A model generated the notes under the pieces. That model was not told the origin of the DNA and made no database searches. It was given only the letters and a program-made list of their open reading frames with translations. Positions 23,523 to 34,462 of a stretch of 64,000 bases of DNA are shown here, piece by piece. Numbering within the stretch: position 1 is the stretch's first letter; every line of letters begins with the position of its first letter. Source of the stretch: Purshia tridentata (Eukaryota > Streptophyta > Magnoliopsida > Rosales > Rosaceae); contig QANT01006496.1 of NCBI GenBank assembly GCA_003254885.1, forward strand, positions 1 through 64,000, read 5' to 3'. Both the position numbers and the translations under genes were made by a program.

Positions 23523-24362
23523 ATTCAAATTAGGAGTGCACAAATATACCGAAAATCTGCTTGCATATCCGATCCGATCTGCAATTTGTGGATATTGTAC
23601 CGATTCAATCTACAATTTTGTATTTGTGAATATCGATCTAATCCGATTCGTAATTTATGAATTGGATATAGATATAGAGTTTAGGGTGAAGGGTATAGGT
23701 TTCAGAGTTTTGAGTTTTGGGTATGAGTTTAGCTAATCTATAAATATATATATAGGAAGAATAATTTCATAAGAACCAATTGGTTTGTTAGTTCAATATT
23801 GAAAATTACGGATATATCTGATTCGATTCGTAAATTATATATATTAAATTTTTATATAGTATATATATGTTTGTATATGTTTAATTCCTATTATAGAGCA
23901 AATCAAAGCCCCTATTACAGTTTATAATACCATATAGTTTATAAACTATTTATGTTACTATAGTTTAAGTTTAGAATATTTTAAATTAGTTTGCCAATGA
24001 AATCTATTATAAAAATTATAAATATATATAGTATATAGTTTAGAAATACTAGAAAATAGAAACTTGTTATGTTTGAGGCTTGTCTTAATTTCTGAAATTC
24101 ATGTTGTATAACTATTGAATTAATTTGAGGGATAATTTTTAGGTTGTGTAATTGTTAAATAATTTTTATGTTATTATTTGAATATTATCCGTTATCTGAT
24201 CCGATCTGATTGATTTTGTGGATATCCGAACTTGTGGATATCCGAATTTGTGGATCGGATATGGATATGGATATGAAAATTGCTATACCGTAAATTGTAG
24301 ATTGAATATGGATAATAGTTTGTAAATTGAATAATCAATCCGTATGCACCCTTAATTCAAAT
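23523..24362. mobile_element. Non-autonomous hAT-type DNA transposon with 8-bp target duplication
   Basis: The element spans 23531-24354 (824 bp). Its ends are imperfect inverted repeats: the left starts TAGGAGTGCAC and the right, read on the minus strand, TAAGGGTGCAT. It is bordered on both sides by the same 8 bp, ATTCAAAT, at 23523-23530 and 24355-24362, the target-site length of hAT transposons, and TAGGGGTGCA-like ends are common in plant hAT families. The inside has no transposase; it repeats short motifs around GATCCGATC, GGATATCCGAA and TTTGTGGATAT near both ends. The perfect target duplication suggests a fairly recent insertion. Confidence 0.85.
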
Positions 24363-26175
24363 AGCCAAACTAGCGTTCAAATGTTGAACGAGGAGCCAAA
24401 CGAATTCGTTGCATCTACTTAGTTAATACTTTAACTAATTTTTCTCCTACTTTCTAGTCTTTTATATATATATATATATATATAATTTTGTAGATAACAT
24501 AATAGCATTTAATCTTAATTCTCTCCTTATTTATTGGGTTCCTTTAATTTATGATTAATTAATTGGTATTTTAAATTTTTATCTATAAGGAACTGCGCTT
24601 TGTCCCCAGCCAATGAGGCTTTGAGAATATGCATCTTTGACTGCCACTTTGCTTTTGGATTGGGTTGGATTTTGTTCTTGTATTAAACTCGCAAGAATTA
24701 GAATCTAAGAATAACCTTTATAAATGTCAAATTGTATTTGTCACCCAAGCCAAAGCTTTAGAGAGGTTTGGATTGGATTGGAATTGGTAGGTCAGCAACT
24801 GGACGGAGGACAGGAATACGACACTTTGCCATTGAATACGACACTAGACCAGGCTGGTTTTTGCTGACCCAATACTATGTTGCTCAGTGTATCCCATTGG
24901 CCCATTAAGGCTTAGAAAGACTGAGGAAGGTAAAGCCCAGTAAATAACTCAGGCAGCGCAACTAATACTCCGTTTTGGGATTCAAATTAGGGATTCTAGC
25001 AGTACTCATCAGAACAATCAGATGAACAAATAATGCTAGATATAACCAACTCCATGTAATTTGAAGAAGATGCATAATAAAAAGCCAAAAAACTATTGCA
25101 AAGTGAAGACTCACAAGGTTAATTTCAAATGTTTGCTCCTCTATTGGTTATTGGTGAAACTAAGCTCTCTAAGTACATAACTGGTTGAGACCTAAAAGGA
25201 TCACAAGCCATAGCTTTGAGATCAATATTATACCCTCATCAAAACTGAAGGTGGTATTAAATCAATATTAAAACTCATCAAAACTTTGCCATTCTCCGAA
25301 ATTGATATAGGCATCATTGAGAATTTTTACGTGAAGGTATAACCACTTCAACATCAATTTTGGTGCAAGTATCTTAACCTCATATTCCTTCATAACGCAT
25401 ATCGCAATTGTTGAAACAACATAGAGACGGACAATTTCTAAGAGTCGTAATTCGTTCAGTAAGCACCTTCTTCAATAATGCTTTGTGTTGCAACATTGCA
25501 AACCTCCTTCGATAATTCTTTGCAGAATATGGATTGGACAGAAGCTGTTGAAAAGCCCAATAAATAACACAGACCCACCAAGCCCAATAAACGATACTCG
25601 ATTCGATTGTCTAATTTGGAATCACGAAACACACGCCAATACACGAGACATGACGCTGACGCTACGGCGTCAATTCGAATTTTGAAAATTGAACATCCTT
25701 CCGTGACCGCGCGTTTACATAACAAACGCGACCCGCGTCGTATCGCTTTATGTTCTAGGTGGGCCCCATCTTTTCATTGCGCGCCTTCAGTCATAAATGA
25801 CGAAAGCATCCGCAAATCGTTGATAAATACGGCGCCGAAACGACCTCATCTCTGAATGTGTTCAACTGCAATTCCAATGTCGTTTTCTAAAACTTTATCC
25901 CAGACTCTCGTCCTTGTCCTCGAGCGGACCTCGTAATGCCAGAACAGTCCACAACGGACTTGAGCCACTTGACAGATGACACAGTCCGAGAATTGTAATT
26001 AAAGGCCAAACCCAGGGGCAATTACGTAAAAATCCAAAGAGGGACTTTCAGGTTCATAACAGACACAGGCACACTCCACAATTCACAAAGCTAACCAATA
26101 ACCTCCTCTTCGCTTCTTCAGTCTTCTTCCTTCTCTAGCCTACTATCTAGTCCGTTGGTCTGAAGAACTCCCACA
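24363..26175. other. Intergenic region before the coiled-coil gene
   Basis: Contains a (TA)n run at 24463-24484 and ordinary AT-rich DNA. The part from about 25600 to 26175 is richer in CG and includes the promoter and 5' UTR of the gene at 26176. A minus-strand frame at 25456-25725 matches nothing I recognise. Confidence 0.45.
24463..24484. repeat. (TA)n microsatellite
   Basis: Eleven TA units about 100 bp outside the right end of the hAT element. Confidence 0.9.
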
Positions 26176-29100
26176 ATGGAAGACGAGGCACAGGTGAAAT
26201 TCCAAAAACGACCTTTACCTAACCACCACTACCAGTGGTGGCGCCGCCACTATCGCCGCCACTTTCACCGTCTACTTTTGTAATTTTGAAGTGTTTATTT
26301 TCACTTTAAATGTCCAATCTTTATTTTCTTATCGATTTTTCTCTTTGTTGACGATGCAGAAAATGGTGGCTCTGAAGAAGGCGTACGCGGACATAATTCT
26401 CAACACGGCGAAAGAGTCCGCGGCGAGAGTAATGGCATCGGAGCGCAAAGCCCTTCGCTTTCAGCACGATCTGCGTTCCACCAGAGACGAGGCGCTTCGA
26501 ATGCTCGTTCGCTTGAAGCAAATGGTCGACTCCAAGGTTTGGTTTTTGATTCTTGCTTCCCGAAAGTTTGTTCTTTTTACTGGTTTTGATGGATCCGATT
26601 CTTGGTCTTGTATGGAAAGAGGGCTTTGTTGTATTCTTTAGCATTTTTTTGAATTCATGAATCATGATAATTCAGTTAAATTGGCTCGCAAAGCTTCAAT
26701 TTTAAAATTGGTGGTTATTCGTCTGCTGTTAAATTAATTCTCTTTCTCAAAAGCAAGAAAGTGTTTCTCAATGCTTACTACTTGTCTACATTGTCTTAAT
26801 TTCCTTTATCATACGCATTGTGTGGTTCTGTGATGTCTCATAAACATTTTGGATTTCCCCTTTTGTGATGTGTGATAGTTTATACTTGCCTCCCCTGGTA
26901 TTGCTTTTGAGTCTCTATGTAAGAAACTCGTGTGCAAATCTAATGACAAGAATTTTATGGAACTTATGGTTTTACTTTTACATGATTTATGGAATTTCTA
27001 CTGGCTTTGTATTTTAATCTTCATTTTAATTGAAATGACTTTGTAAGAAACTGCTCTTTGCTTTCACAAATCAGTTTGAAATTAATGAAGAAACATGCCG
27101 CTCTCTATGCTCTAGTTCTTTCTGCATATATCTGGTTATTTAGTCTTGCACCCTTTGTAATCACTCATTGTTTTACTTTAAGCAGGCCACTCTCGCATTT
27201 GAAGCTATCTTTTCCTACAAGTGCCTGCTCTTATGTATATTTATTTTTAGATGTTCTTCAAAGTTTAATAAGGCATTGATCAATATTTCAATTGATACAG
27301 ACAAGTGAAGCACAGATAACATCCTTGAAACAACAAAGAAGGATTGATGAGCTTGAAGCACAGCTTCAAGAGGCAGAGGATATCATAACTGATCTAAGGT
27401 CAGACTTGAAACGAGTATGGAGTGAATTGGAGAGGGTGAAGAACAACCAAGTGCAGCCTTTGAATGAACAACTCACTAGGGAAGATGCATCATTTTCCGA
27501 AAATCCAACACGTGAACCCATCATATCCTCTCCTTCAGGCTCAGGACATGTAACGGTTCCAACTTATGGTATGAAGAGCATCCCAGTGAATAAAGGTATG
27601 GATCATAAGTGCTGTAATGCACTAAAACAAACTGATCAGTTCAGTGTTTCTGATTTGGATAAATTTGATGCCCCTGAGTCTGACCTTGCATCAATAATCA
27701 TGAGAACCAAAGAGCCTGAGCTACTCAGAAATGGATGTACACAGCGAATTCGTGCTTTTGAAAGAAACTTACTTGATGAAAAATTGCTACCTTCTGGATT
27801 TGTATACAATCCCAATTCCAATGGGAAGAATGAGTTCATCATCAAAGCAGGTGACAAGGAGGAAGGAAAATGTAATTCACTCTCTTTTAGGAACAATAGC
27901 ACGGATGAGGTTAAAAACCCATCTGTGGGAGAAACCAAAAAGCCTCTTAAAGTCCGCACACTAAGAAAAAAGACTCGCTTTGGGAAAGCCAAAGCCTCAC
28001 GCAAATGTCGTCCTATATCCCAAGATGATGCATGTATCCTGCCCTCTATCAAGGCTGAGAATGTGGACATAACGAGAAGTTCCAGTGGGTTGGAAGAAGA
28101 GTTGCAGCATAATAGCTGCTATTATACGGAAAAAGTTAAGATCATTCAGAAGGGAAAAAGAAAAAGGAAAATAAACAGTAAGGATGGCATTACTTCCTCA
28201 TTCACAAGTACTGATCAGCCGTCCTCTGTTCTCTCCCGCTGCAGGACTTTTGCATATTTAGTTAATGGTGGTGTTAAATCTTGTGAAGATCGACCAAACA
28301 CAACTGAAAATGAGGCTAAGATGAAGCCATTGCCCCGTCTGGATCCAGGGTTGACATTAATTAGAAGTGATGTGGATCCTATATCAGGTTCAACTAGTGT
28401 TACTGTGAGCTTGAAGGGGATTAATAAATGTGGAGCTGTCCAGAATGCTGCAGACAAGGACATGGAGTTGATAAATGAGCCTGCATTGATAAAGCAGAAA
28501 TTGGAAAGTGATACTGTGGAGAATTCAGAAGCTCCAAGTTCAGAAATCATCCTAGAAACTGCTAATGTATCATCAATGAATTCTGAAATAAAAGATGTGA
28601 CAGCATCAGACCAATCAAATGGATCTCCTAGTCATGTGGACAATGGTAGACTTCTCAAGTACACATTCCAGAGGAAGCGCAAGAATTCCTCAAGCAGCCC
28701 TGGTGAAACTCCCTGTGCTAAGAGGAGGATGGAGGAGAAAGAATGTATTGCACCGCAGCCACAGATGATAGATGAATCATCCAGGGACAGTCGGCGACTG
28801 GCTCAGGTTGCTCGACAGGTTTGTTCCAAACAATTCTCTTTCTTCACTCCGTCAAGTGTACCAAGAAAACTGAGATAACTTGACCTTATTTTGTATATCC
28901 ATGAATTGCTTTAGCCCTTCAGGCTAAGGTCCCTTTGCACTGTGTGTTGCAAAAGTTTACTTAGGCTGGGAAGGAAATTAGCTCAATTAGGAAATCGTGA
29001 CAAATCTGTTTAACAAGTCTCAAAGAGCAAAAGAAGTATAAAAGATATCGTAATGTTTCCCTAAATTATAACAGGATTGCCGAAGACGGGGTTATTGCCA

Positions 29101-29237
29101 CTAAATTAACTTTTGGTTTTCTGAACATGCTTGAAACGTGCTTATGTTTGTCAAGGTACAATTACAGGATGATTGATCTCTCTTAATCTTTCATTTTTTG
29201 GCAGCTCATATCATTGTCTGGGAAAAGATGGTGTTAA
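26176..29237 (+). CDS. Plant coiled-coil protein of unknown function, probably nuclear
   Basis: Four exons keep frame: 26176-26193, 26360-26536, 27301-28818 and 29205-29237, giving 581 aa. The first exon codes only MEDEAQ and the last only LISLSGKRWC. Residues 7-65 are a basic helical segment (MVALKKAYADIILNTAKESA), followed by a coiled coil at about 66-115 (QRRIDELEAQLQEAEDIITD). The long remainder is Ser/Lys-rich and probably unstructured, with several basic clusters that could be nuclear localisation signals (TLRKKTRFGKAKASRK, QKGKRKRKI, FQRKRKN, AKRRMEEK). I do not know the family name. The short final exon was preferred to a read-through stop at 28878 because a clean GT donor at 28819 and an AG acceptor at 29204 join in frame. 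Confidence 0.75.
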
Positions 29238-29359
29238 TAATGGTGACTTCTAAATCCAACAACTGGTAAGTTGGATATGATGGACTATCCCATTAACAAT
29301 CGCATCCAGCGGTGGTTCCTGAGAAATGCATTCAAAGAAATTTGACAAACTGCTAGCTG

Positions 29360-29362
<3 letters not shown>

Positions 29363-29427
<65 letters not shown>
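29363..29427. repeat. (AG)n microsatellite, about 32 units
   Basis: An uninterrupted AG run of about 65 bp, the longest perfect dinucleotide repeat in the window, about 125 bp after the coiled-coil gene's stop codon and probably in or near its 3' UTR. Confidence 0.95.
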
Positions 29428-29431
<4 letters not shown>

Positions 29432-31487
29432 TAATCTGCAGTAATGTCCATCCTTTTTCTGTTAGTTTTTTATTTTTCATTTGAAATTCTATTACACAAT
29501 CTGATCATGTTGAACTATCTCAAGTTGATGCTTAGAATCTTGTTGTTTCTCTTTCATATAGCACAGGAAACGGGTGGAACAAGTCACCATGTAAAACAAA
29601 TACGAGCACAGGTTTAGGTTCGGCCTCAATAGGAAAATAAAACGGAGCACCAAATTGTGTTTACAGAATGAGTAATACTATTTGTAGGCTTGTAGCCGAC
29701 TACATTATTTGGGAATTCATGCCATGTAATTAATGACATAAATGATATATAAATAATTAAAACTTAAAATTCATGTTAACTCATCTAATTAATGACATGA
29801 CATGATTTAATCAATTAACTATCACATAAGGTGATCAACTATGGTGGTATACAAATAATATTTACTAAATACAAATTTACGCGTAATGCAAAATCCTACT
29901 GTTTTGATTTGGAAAGGATCTGTGACGTTTATTTATTGTGGACGGGATGAACCAATGAACTTGTTGACCAGCGAGTGTACTTTAAACCAATTGGTACCGT
30001 TTTGATCTTCCAAGGGCTTATAAGGTTTTATCATCAAGGGTTTTTATGATGAATCGACTCATGCAAAAATGATTCCTTTTTTGTTTTCTCGTAAAATGGG
30101 ACCATGTGAGATTATCTTGTGAAATTAAAGATACATACCCCCTGTTACATAAATTTTTTCTCACATGACAAATAGAGGGAGGCGTATCAAATGGATGGCA
30201 AAAGTAACTAATTTTCTTGGAAATTAAAAAATCAACCATTTTTATATGAAAAAACCAGCAAGTCCCCTTTTGTATTTATCGTGAGATTAGTAAAAAAGAA
30301 GGGTATAATCCTCTTTTTGTATTCAAAAGTGGTTAGTTTCTAAATTTTGAAAGAGATAAATGTCAATTTAGTCCATAAATTTTCAATTAAAAAAATTAAA
30401 GTAATTGACTTTTTAATTTTGCCAGTCAAGATAATTTCATGAATTAATTTCTTATTATGCGCCCTATAACTTTTTTTATTTATTTTATTCTTTAGTCTGA
30501 AAAAAGGTGTTCAAGTTGCAACCTGAAGCGATGTCGTTTGATTCCAATAGGGTCTGGTCTGGTCACATCGCAGGCGCTGGTTATTGCATTTGAACGAAAC
30601 TGACTGTAACGCAGAGAAGAAAAGGGTTACCCTAAACTTACTACATGAGAAGAGATCCATATGAGTGTGTGGGGTTTGCAATGGAAAAATTGAAAACGCA
30701 GAAAGCCAAAAGAATAAACCAAGAGAATGATTCTCTAGTCGACTGGGGAAGCCTGCTGGTGGTGTAATTGCGGCATGTGGGGTCAATTTCTGATGATGGA
30801 GTGGCACCAAACAGCAACAGGCGTGCTTTTCGACCTTCACGTCTAATTTCATTGCTCTCTTTTATGCGGCAAATCCTGCTTTTTCCTACTCTCTCCTCTT
30901 CTTTCTTTCTGTTCGAGAAAAAAGGCATGGACCTTTAATTTGGTACGAGATTCCTTCTTTCCTATGCAAAAATTGTTGCCTCAAACCACTTCCAGTAACC
31001 TTTGTTTTCCTTGAATTACGTAGCACTCCAAAACACCTTGAAGGTACTTAATTGTTTTATCTTTGGGGTTGGAATTCTTTTGTAGGTAAACAATAACATT
31101 GTTAATTGACCTACTAGATGTTCATCTAGTGATATTTTTTACCATTTTGTTAGTTCAAATCTTTATCATTTTATTACAACATGTAACCAATCCACTAATC
31201 CCAGAGTAATGACTTTTTTTTTGGTGTTCACGCTAAGCCCAATTGCCCAAACACAAGTATAGTTGCAGGGCTAATCCTAAGTTGGAGAAATCATATGGTT
31301 GCAGACTTTGTTGCTGATGAAGTAGGACTGCTGGTGCAGGGTGTGCAGGCTTTAGTGAATTTATGTTTACCTGTCTCCCCAAGCCTACCCCTCTGATCAT
31401 CACAGCTGGCCCCTCAAAACTGGAGCCCACTCACAACTCACAAGTTCCATTCTTTTTTCTTTTGGGTATAAACCCATTTCATTTCTT

Positions 31488-31494
31488 TATAAAA
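31488..31494 (+). promoter_or_regulatory. TATA box of the DUF761-type gene
   Basis: TATAAAA in the context CTTTATAAAAACC, 60 bp before the start codon at 31554. Confidence 0.55.
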
Positions 31495-31553
31495 ACCCCA
31501 ACAGATCGATCACCATTTAGGCATGTTATCTAGAGATCAAACACAAACACAAT

Positions 31554-32054
31554 ATGGAGATAATAAAACAGAGTGGAAGAGTAACAAAGGAAAGAGAGTT
31601 TCAACTTCAAGATTATATTGTGCACACAGTTTTGTTCACGGCAGGAGCAGCTGTGTTAATGGCGTTTTTGAAACGTTCATGGGTGTTCCTTGTACTCAAC
31701 CTCATCCTATTAGCCATTCTCTTCACTTCCTTTTCTTCCACCCCAAATGAAAATCAAGAATGCAACAACAACAACAACGACAACGAAGAGAAGAACAATG
31801 CAGAAGTGGTGAAGATTGAAAGGGAGAAGAAGATAAGCCAAAGTAGGTGGCCAGCAGCACAAGTTGAAGGACTTAGAGAATGTTATGAAGAAGTGTATAA
31901 GAAATCAACAAGTGGAGCGAATGAAAAAGACCAAGAGTACTTTGAAGACAGTACGGAGGAGGTTCCTAAGCTGTCGAAGGAGGCTCTGAATGAAAGAGTG
32001 GAGGCCTTCATTGTTATGTTCAGACAGCATTTGATATCGGATGCAAGAAATTGA
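31554..32054 (+). CDS. Small membrane protein with C-terminal DUF761-like motif
   Basis: A single-exon 166-aa protein. Residues 22-63 hold two hydrophobic segments (IVHTVLFTAGAAVLMAF and WVFLVLNLILLAILFTSF), probably two membrane passes. A hydrophilic Asn/Glu-rich stretch follows. The last ~27 residues, KLSKEALNERVEAFIVMFRQ, match the short C-terminal motif of the DUF761 'cotton fibre expressed' proteins (LSKEELNRRVEAFIARF-like). The function of the family is unknown. The TATA box at 31488 and the absence of introns fit this family, many of whose members are short and intronless. The call rests on the C-terminal motif and the membrane layout. Confidence 0.7.
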   Translation: MEIIKQSGRVTKEREFQLQDYIVHTVLFTAGAAVLMAFLKRSWVFLVLNLILLAILFTSFSSTPNENQECNNNNNDNEEKNNAEVVKIEREKKISQSRWPAAQVEGLRECYEEVYKKSTSGANEKDQEYFEDSTEEVPKLSKEALNERVEAFIVMFRQHLISDARN

Positions 32055-34462
32055 TTTTCAATTTGACAGGCCCAAACGGGTTGATCAGCATTCTGATTTT
32101 CAAACCGCTCCAAAATGATTGGCTCTAATTAGTCTTAGGGGCCAAGTGTTTGATCTATGTATTCAAAATTTGGCTTTAAAAGTTCATTTTGATGCCCAGG
32201 TATCCATAATTTTTGTCTTATATTGTATCGTAATACTTAACAAACTGAGCAATTCCATGGTCTATTGGTTCCACTATTTATCTCGACTAAATTCTTAAAT
32301 TTTCACATATTTGGATGAAGACAAATAAATAACTAGGATCAAAATGGTAGCATGATTCTACCATAAGCACAGTTTAAAAGAAAAAAAAAAGATGGGACCC
32401 TTGTGTTGGAAATGACCTTGAACCTTTCCTAGCAGGCAGGTTACTAGACGTGTAACCCGTGCACGTCTTGGAAGTGGATCCTCCACCAGATTGTTGTATG
32501 CCACCAGACTATACAAGACTTTGAATCTAGACCACTCAAAAAAATTTAAAGGTCAGGATTTTACCATCTATTTAATACTTTTTAATAAACCCATTTTATA
32601 TTTATCCATCAACCTTTTAATAATTTATCAAAAAACAAAAAGACACTTCAGCTTTAATGATAGATCAGCTTCAAGGGCTGAGATTGAAAGGCGGTATAGT
32701 CTGGTACCAAAAATCTGGTAGAGGAAATTTATTACGTCTATCTCTTTTATTACACGTTTGAAACTGAGATAACCAAACTTGCAATAACAAATCAATTATC
32801 ATATGGGAGGAGGAGGGCAAGGTCGTCATTGTATGCTCAGTGATTAGAAAATAAAGCAACGGTCCCAAAGAAGGCACGAAGGAAGGTTAATCGAGGTTTA
32901 TATACATCTCATTATTGTTGAGACTGAAAGGTATCTGCAAAGACTGGAATCGCGCATCCACTTCTCTCTAGTTAGAATGTCTCATCCCATGAAAGCAACA
33001 GAATTTAATTAATATGAGTATGACAGAGTCCGTAGTCCAAAACCATCCCACAAAGAAAGGGGCCGTCTTGGTCCATCCATGTACAACAGAAAATATTTAC
33101 CTTGTATATTATTATGTTCTATTATTATTGTCTATATTTTAAAATATACTTTGTTTTTCATCATTATGCATGGTTGAGGTTTTTTATATACATACGAAAA
33201 CATTTTCTTGTCAAATTTCTAGTTTGTTGAAATGTGAACTTTTGGATCACACAATTTAACAGAAGTAAACCTGATCAATAGCGTTTTTTTTTTTTTTTTA
33301 NGTAAAAACCTGATCAATAGTTTAGATTGATTATTTGACAAAATAAAAAGTCAAAATTGTCAAATAAAAAATAGTTGCCCTCATATAGAGCTAAATAAAC
33401 GGATCAATCCCTCACCGTTTGAACAGCGAGCCTAAGGTTCATTGTCCGAACGACAAAAGAAATTTCGCCTTATTTTGGATTCGTGACTTCACAAGAAAAA
33501 ATAAAAATTGGCCTATCTTTCAAATGGTGAGGCATCCTGCACAACAAGATCCCAATCTCAAAAGAGGGATACATGCCTATTTATAATAGTATTTTTACTG
33601 TTTTATTTTTTTAAATTTATGGTCACGATATATATACACTCCATATGCACGTCTAATAAATCCAAACCTAAAGTAGCTATGTCATTACTGCTGTGGGCCA
33701 TGACACTAGGACTGACAGTGAGATGATCTTATTAGGAGATAGGACAGCAACTTATCATACCCAAACGGTGAAGTTGAAGTCAAAAAGCAAGAACAAATTC
33801 TTAATCTAAGACACTAAAAATTGGTTGCTTGAAGTTAAAGTTTTGGTAATTGGTACATAGCTAGCTAGGTTCACTCAATAAAACGCAGTATTGGTGAAAT
33901 ATAAGAGGCCTATATAGTATATGCTATGGCTAGCTTGACCGTGTTGTTGGGCCATATCGTAGGTGTACCCTATGCAAAGCCATATAAATTGTTTGACTTT
34001 GGACATGTCACGTAAAATCCACAAGGCGAACGTGGCTAGCACCAACCTAACAACCCCAATAATCAAGCAATGATAGATGCTTGCGAGGCCAGTATGATTC
34101 TTTGATTTACTTTCAAACCCAGTACAGTCATTTAAATTACACCATGAGATATGGGAGCTAGAATAGCTTCTTCCACTTCCTAGCCATCTTTGACTTTACA
34201 CGTACTGTGTATATGATATGTTATCTCTCTTGGGGTTATCGCTCGAGCTATATTTTCTCTAAGCTTCAGCCTTCATGTGTTTGTCTCTTTCAAGATTTCA
34301 ATTTCTTTGGTATAGGGCGGTTGATACAAGGGTCTTAGAGCTAATCTACGTCTAAGCAAAGCAAGGTACAATAAGTTGAAGAAAGCCTATGCACATCCAC
34401 TCATACAACTCCCTACCTTTTTGTAATTGTTGCATGGATTACGAAGATCCCGCTTGTTAGCC
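32055..34462. other. Intergenic region before the 5-phosphatase gene
   Basis: AT-rich DNA without a credible gene. It includes a poly-T run with an ambiguous base at 33301 flanked by direct repeats (listed separately). A perfect short palindrome, GACGTG...CACGTC, lies near 32449-32469 and could be a G-box-like element, but no gene start is close. Confidence 0.45.
33265..33320. repeat. Poly-T tract flanked by 17-19 bp direct repeats
   Basis: GTAAACCTGATCAATAG at 33265-33281 recurs as GTAAAAACCTGATCAATAG at 33302-33320. Between them are a T run (33284-33299), an A and an N at 33301. The layout resembles the scar of a very short poly-A retroinsertion on the minus strand, or an assembly join. 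Confidence 0.8.

Larger units (their letters stand above)
29238..31553. other. Intergenic region with a long (AG)n run
   Basis: The coiled-coil gene 3' UTR is followed by AT-rich DNA and then by the promoter of the gene at 31554. Frames such as 30511-30852 and 30641-30928 (minus) show no family features. No transposon ends are found. Confidence 0.5.

Noticed and set aside
25456-25725. 89-codon minus-strand frame
   Set aside because: No recognisable family, no supporting splice partners; left unannotated.
29250-29480. Minus-strand frame with a long Ser-Leu run
   Set aside because: It is only the translation of the (AG)n microsatellite.
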